Assembly: GCA_964030475.1 (NCBI GenBank)
Contig: CAXIPT010000001.1
Span: forward strand, 3,075,075-3,139,074
DNA length: 64,000 bases
Origin: Tethya wilhelma
Taxonomy: Eukaryota > Porifera > Demospongiae > Tethyida > Tethyidae
Direction of reading: 5' to 3'
Below, piece by piece: positions 63,250-64,000 of this stretch (its first letter is position 1; the number at the start of each line of letters is the position of its first letter). Made by a program: the position numbers and the translations under genes. The notes under the pieces were generated by a model, which was not told the origin of the DNA, searched no databases, and saw nothing but the letters and a program-made list of their open reading frames with translations.

Positions 63250-64000
63250 CTACATGGACACAAATTTATAACTAGTGACGATGTCTAAACATCAAAGGGG
63301 CGAGCCATAATCATTGCTATGTGGTAAATTTAAAGATTAAGATAATGTAAATTACATCAATAGTTATTGATGCTACCTACTATACAACACATAAAAATAC
63401 AAAAGCTGAATAATCAAAACCTTGAACAAATGAACTGAAACTTGAAAACGTATATATACAGCATGACTCACTGTCACTGAGCAGCACGATCCAATTGCTA
63501 ATTGTTCAAGAACTGACAGACAGGTAAATGTGCTAGTATAGGCTGAGCCAGCAGTACTATATACCTGTTCTTTTTTGCCTCTTTTCTCTACTCAGCTGTA
63601 CGGGTCTCTCTACAGTCTCTGGTCATTGGCTCAGTTTCGAGTCTTTTACCTAAAAAAAGGGCACCAACTCGGCAAGCATTTAAGTTTACTTTCTTTTCAG
63701 CTCTAGCAGCAGCTTTTTCAGTCACTGGATGACTCACTGATCAAACTTCTCTGATCTCTGAAGTGCAAAATCACGATGAACACGTGTACCTACGCGCATG
63801 CGCTGTAAAGCTGAACAGGCAATGATCGTCAAAAACATAACCTACAGTTAAACAGAGGACGTACGCCAGACTATACAATATATAGAAAATTTTGCCGTTG
63901 ACTACACTAGTGTGGGGCTCGCTCCGGCTCGCCCCAATTATGGAATTAGCTTGCATTTATATAAAAATTATAGAACTGTGTAATAACTTCATACCGTGGG
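63250..64000. other. Region 5' of the visible AGMO exons
   Basis: 750 bp without recognisable coding exons on either strand. A palindromic GCGCATGCGC at 63794-63803 and CACGTG at 63781-63786 look like promoter elements of the type seen between other gene pairs here. Confidence 0.35.

Overview
The window is eukaryotic nuclear DNA from an animal. It has dense, mostly single-orientation genes split by many short GT-AG introns, short intergenic spacers and abundant (CA)n, (GT)n and (CT)n microsatellites. Genes seen only in animals and close relatives occur beside core eukaryotic genes: a SOCS6/7-type SH2/SOCS-box protein, a CARMIL, an ATF2-type bZIP factor and a RANBP9. Very compact introns, sequences divergent from vertebrate homologues and an SH2-bearing divergent myosin suggest an early-branching animal, most likely a sponge. 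That assignment is inference; there is no ribosomal or mitochondrial marker.

Layout, left to right: 3' part of a septin (-); GINS2 (+); COX15 (-); RANBP9 (-); a CCDC90B/MCUR1 family protein (+); CNOT10 (-, interrupted by an N); CARMIL (+, 28 coding exons, tRNA-Glu in an intron); GMP reductase (-); neuroguidin (+); PDCD6/ALG-2 (-); SF3B3 (+, one exon region lost at an N); SOCS6/7 (-, intronless CDS); IST1 (+); V-ATPase subunit d (+); EXOSC8 (-); a two-domain DsbA-like isomerase/kappa-GST protein (+); OSTC (-); a Phafin-like PH-FYVE protein with a polyQ tail (-); two tandem XPNPEP1 copies (+); an ATF2/7-like factor (-); an unconventional myosin with an SH2 domain (-); and the 3' part of alkylglycerol monooxygenase (-).

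The genes do not form one pathway. Many are arranged as divergent pairs 70 to 450 bp apart (RANBP9/CCDC90B, CNOT10/CARMIL, GMPR/NGDN, PDCD6/SF3B3, SOCS/IST1, EXOSC8/isomerase), which suggests shared promoters. Some of these carry E-box, NRF1-like or CRE motifs. Endolysosomal genes are notable (IST1, V-ATPase d, Phafin-like, PDCD6), and two lie next to near-CLEAR motifs.

The most unusual items are the myosin-SH2 protein, whose motor has lost switch I and switch II consensus; the XPNPEP1 duplication, in which the upstream copy has lost its N-terminal exon and a catalytic-site His; the tandem isomerase-domain protein; and CRE sites upstream of the ATF gene. Seven N positions or runs mark assembly joints, and several coincide with missing exons or a duplicated block, so gene truncations there should be read as assembly effects first.
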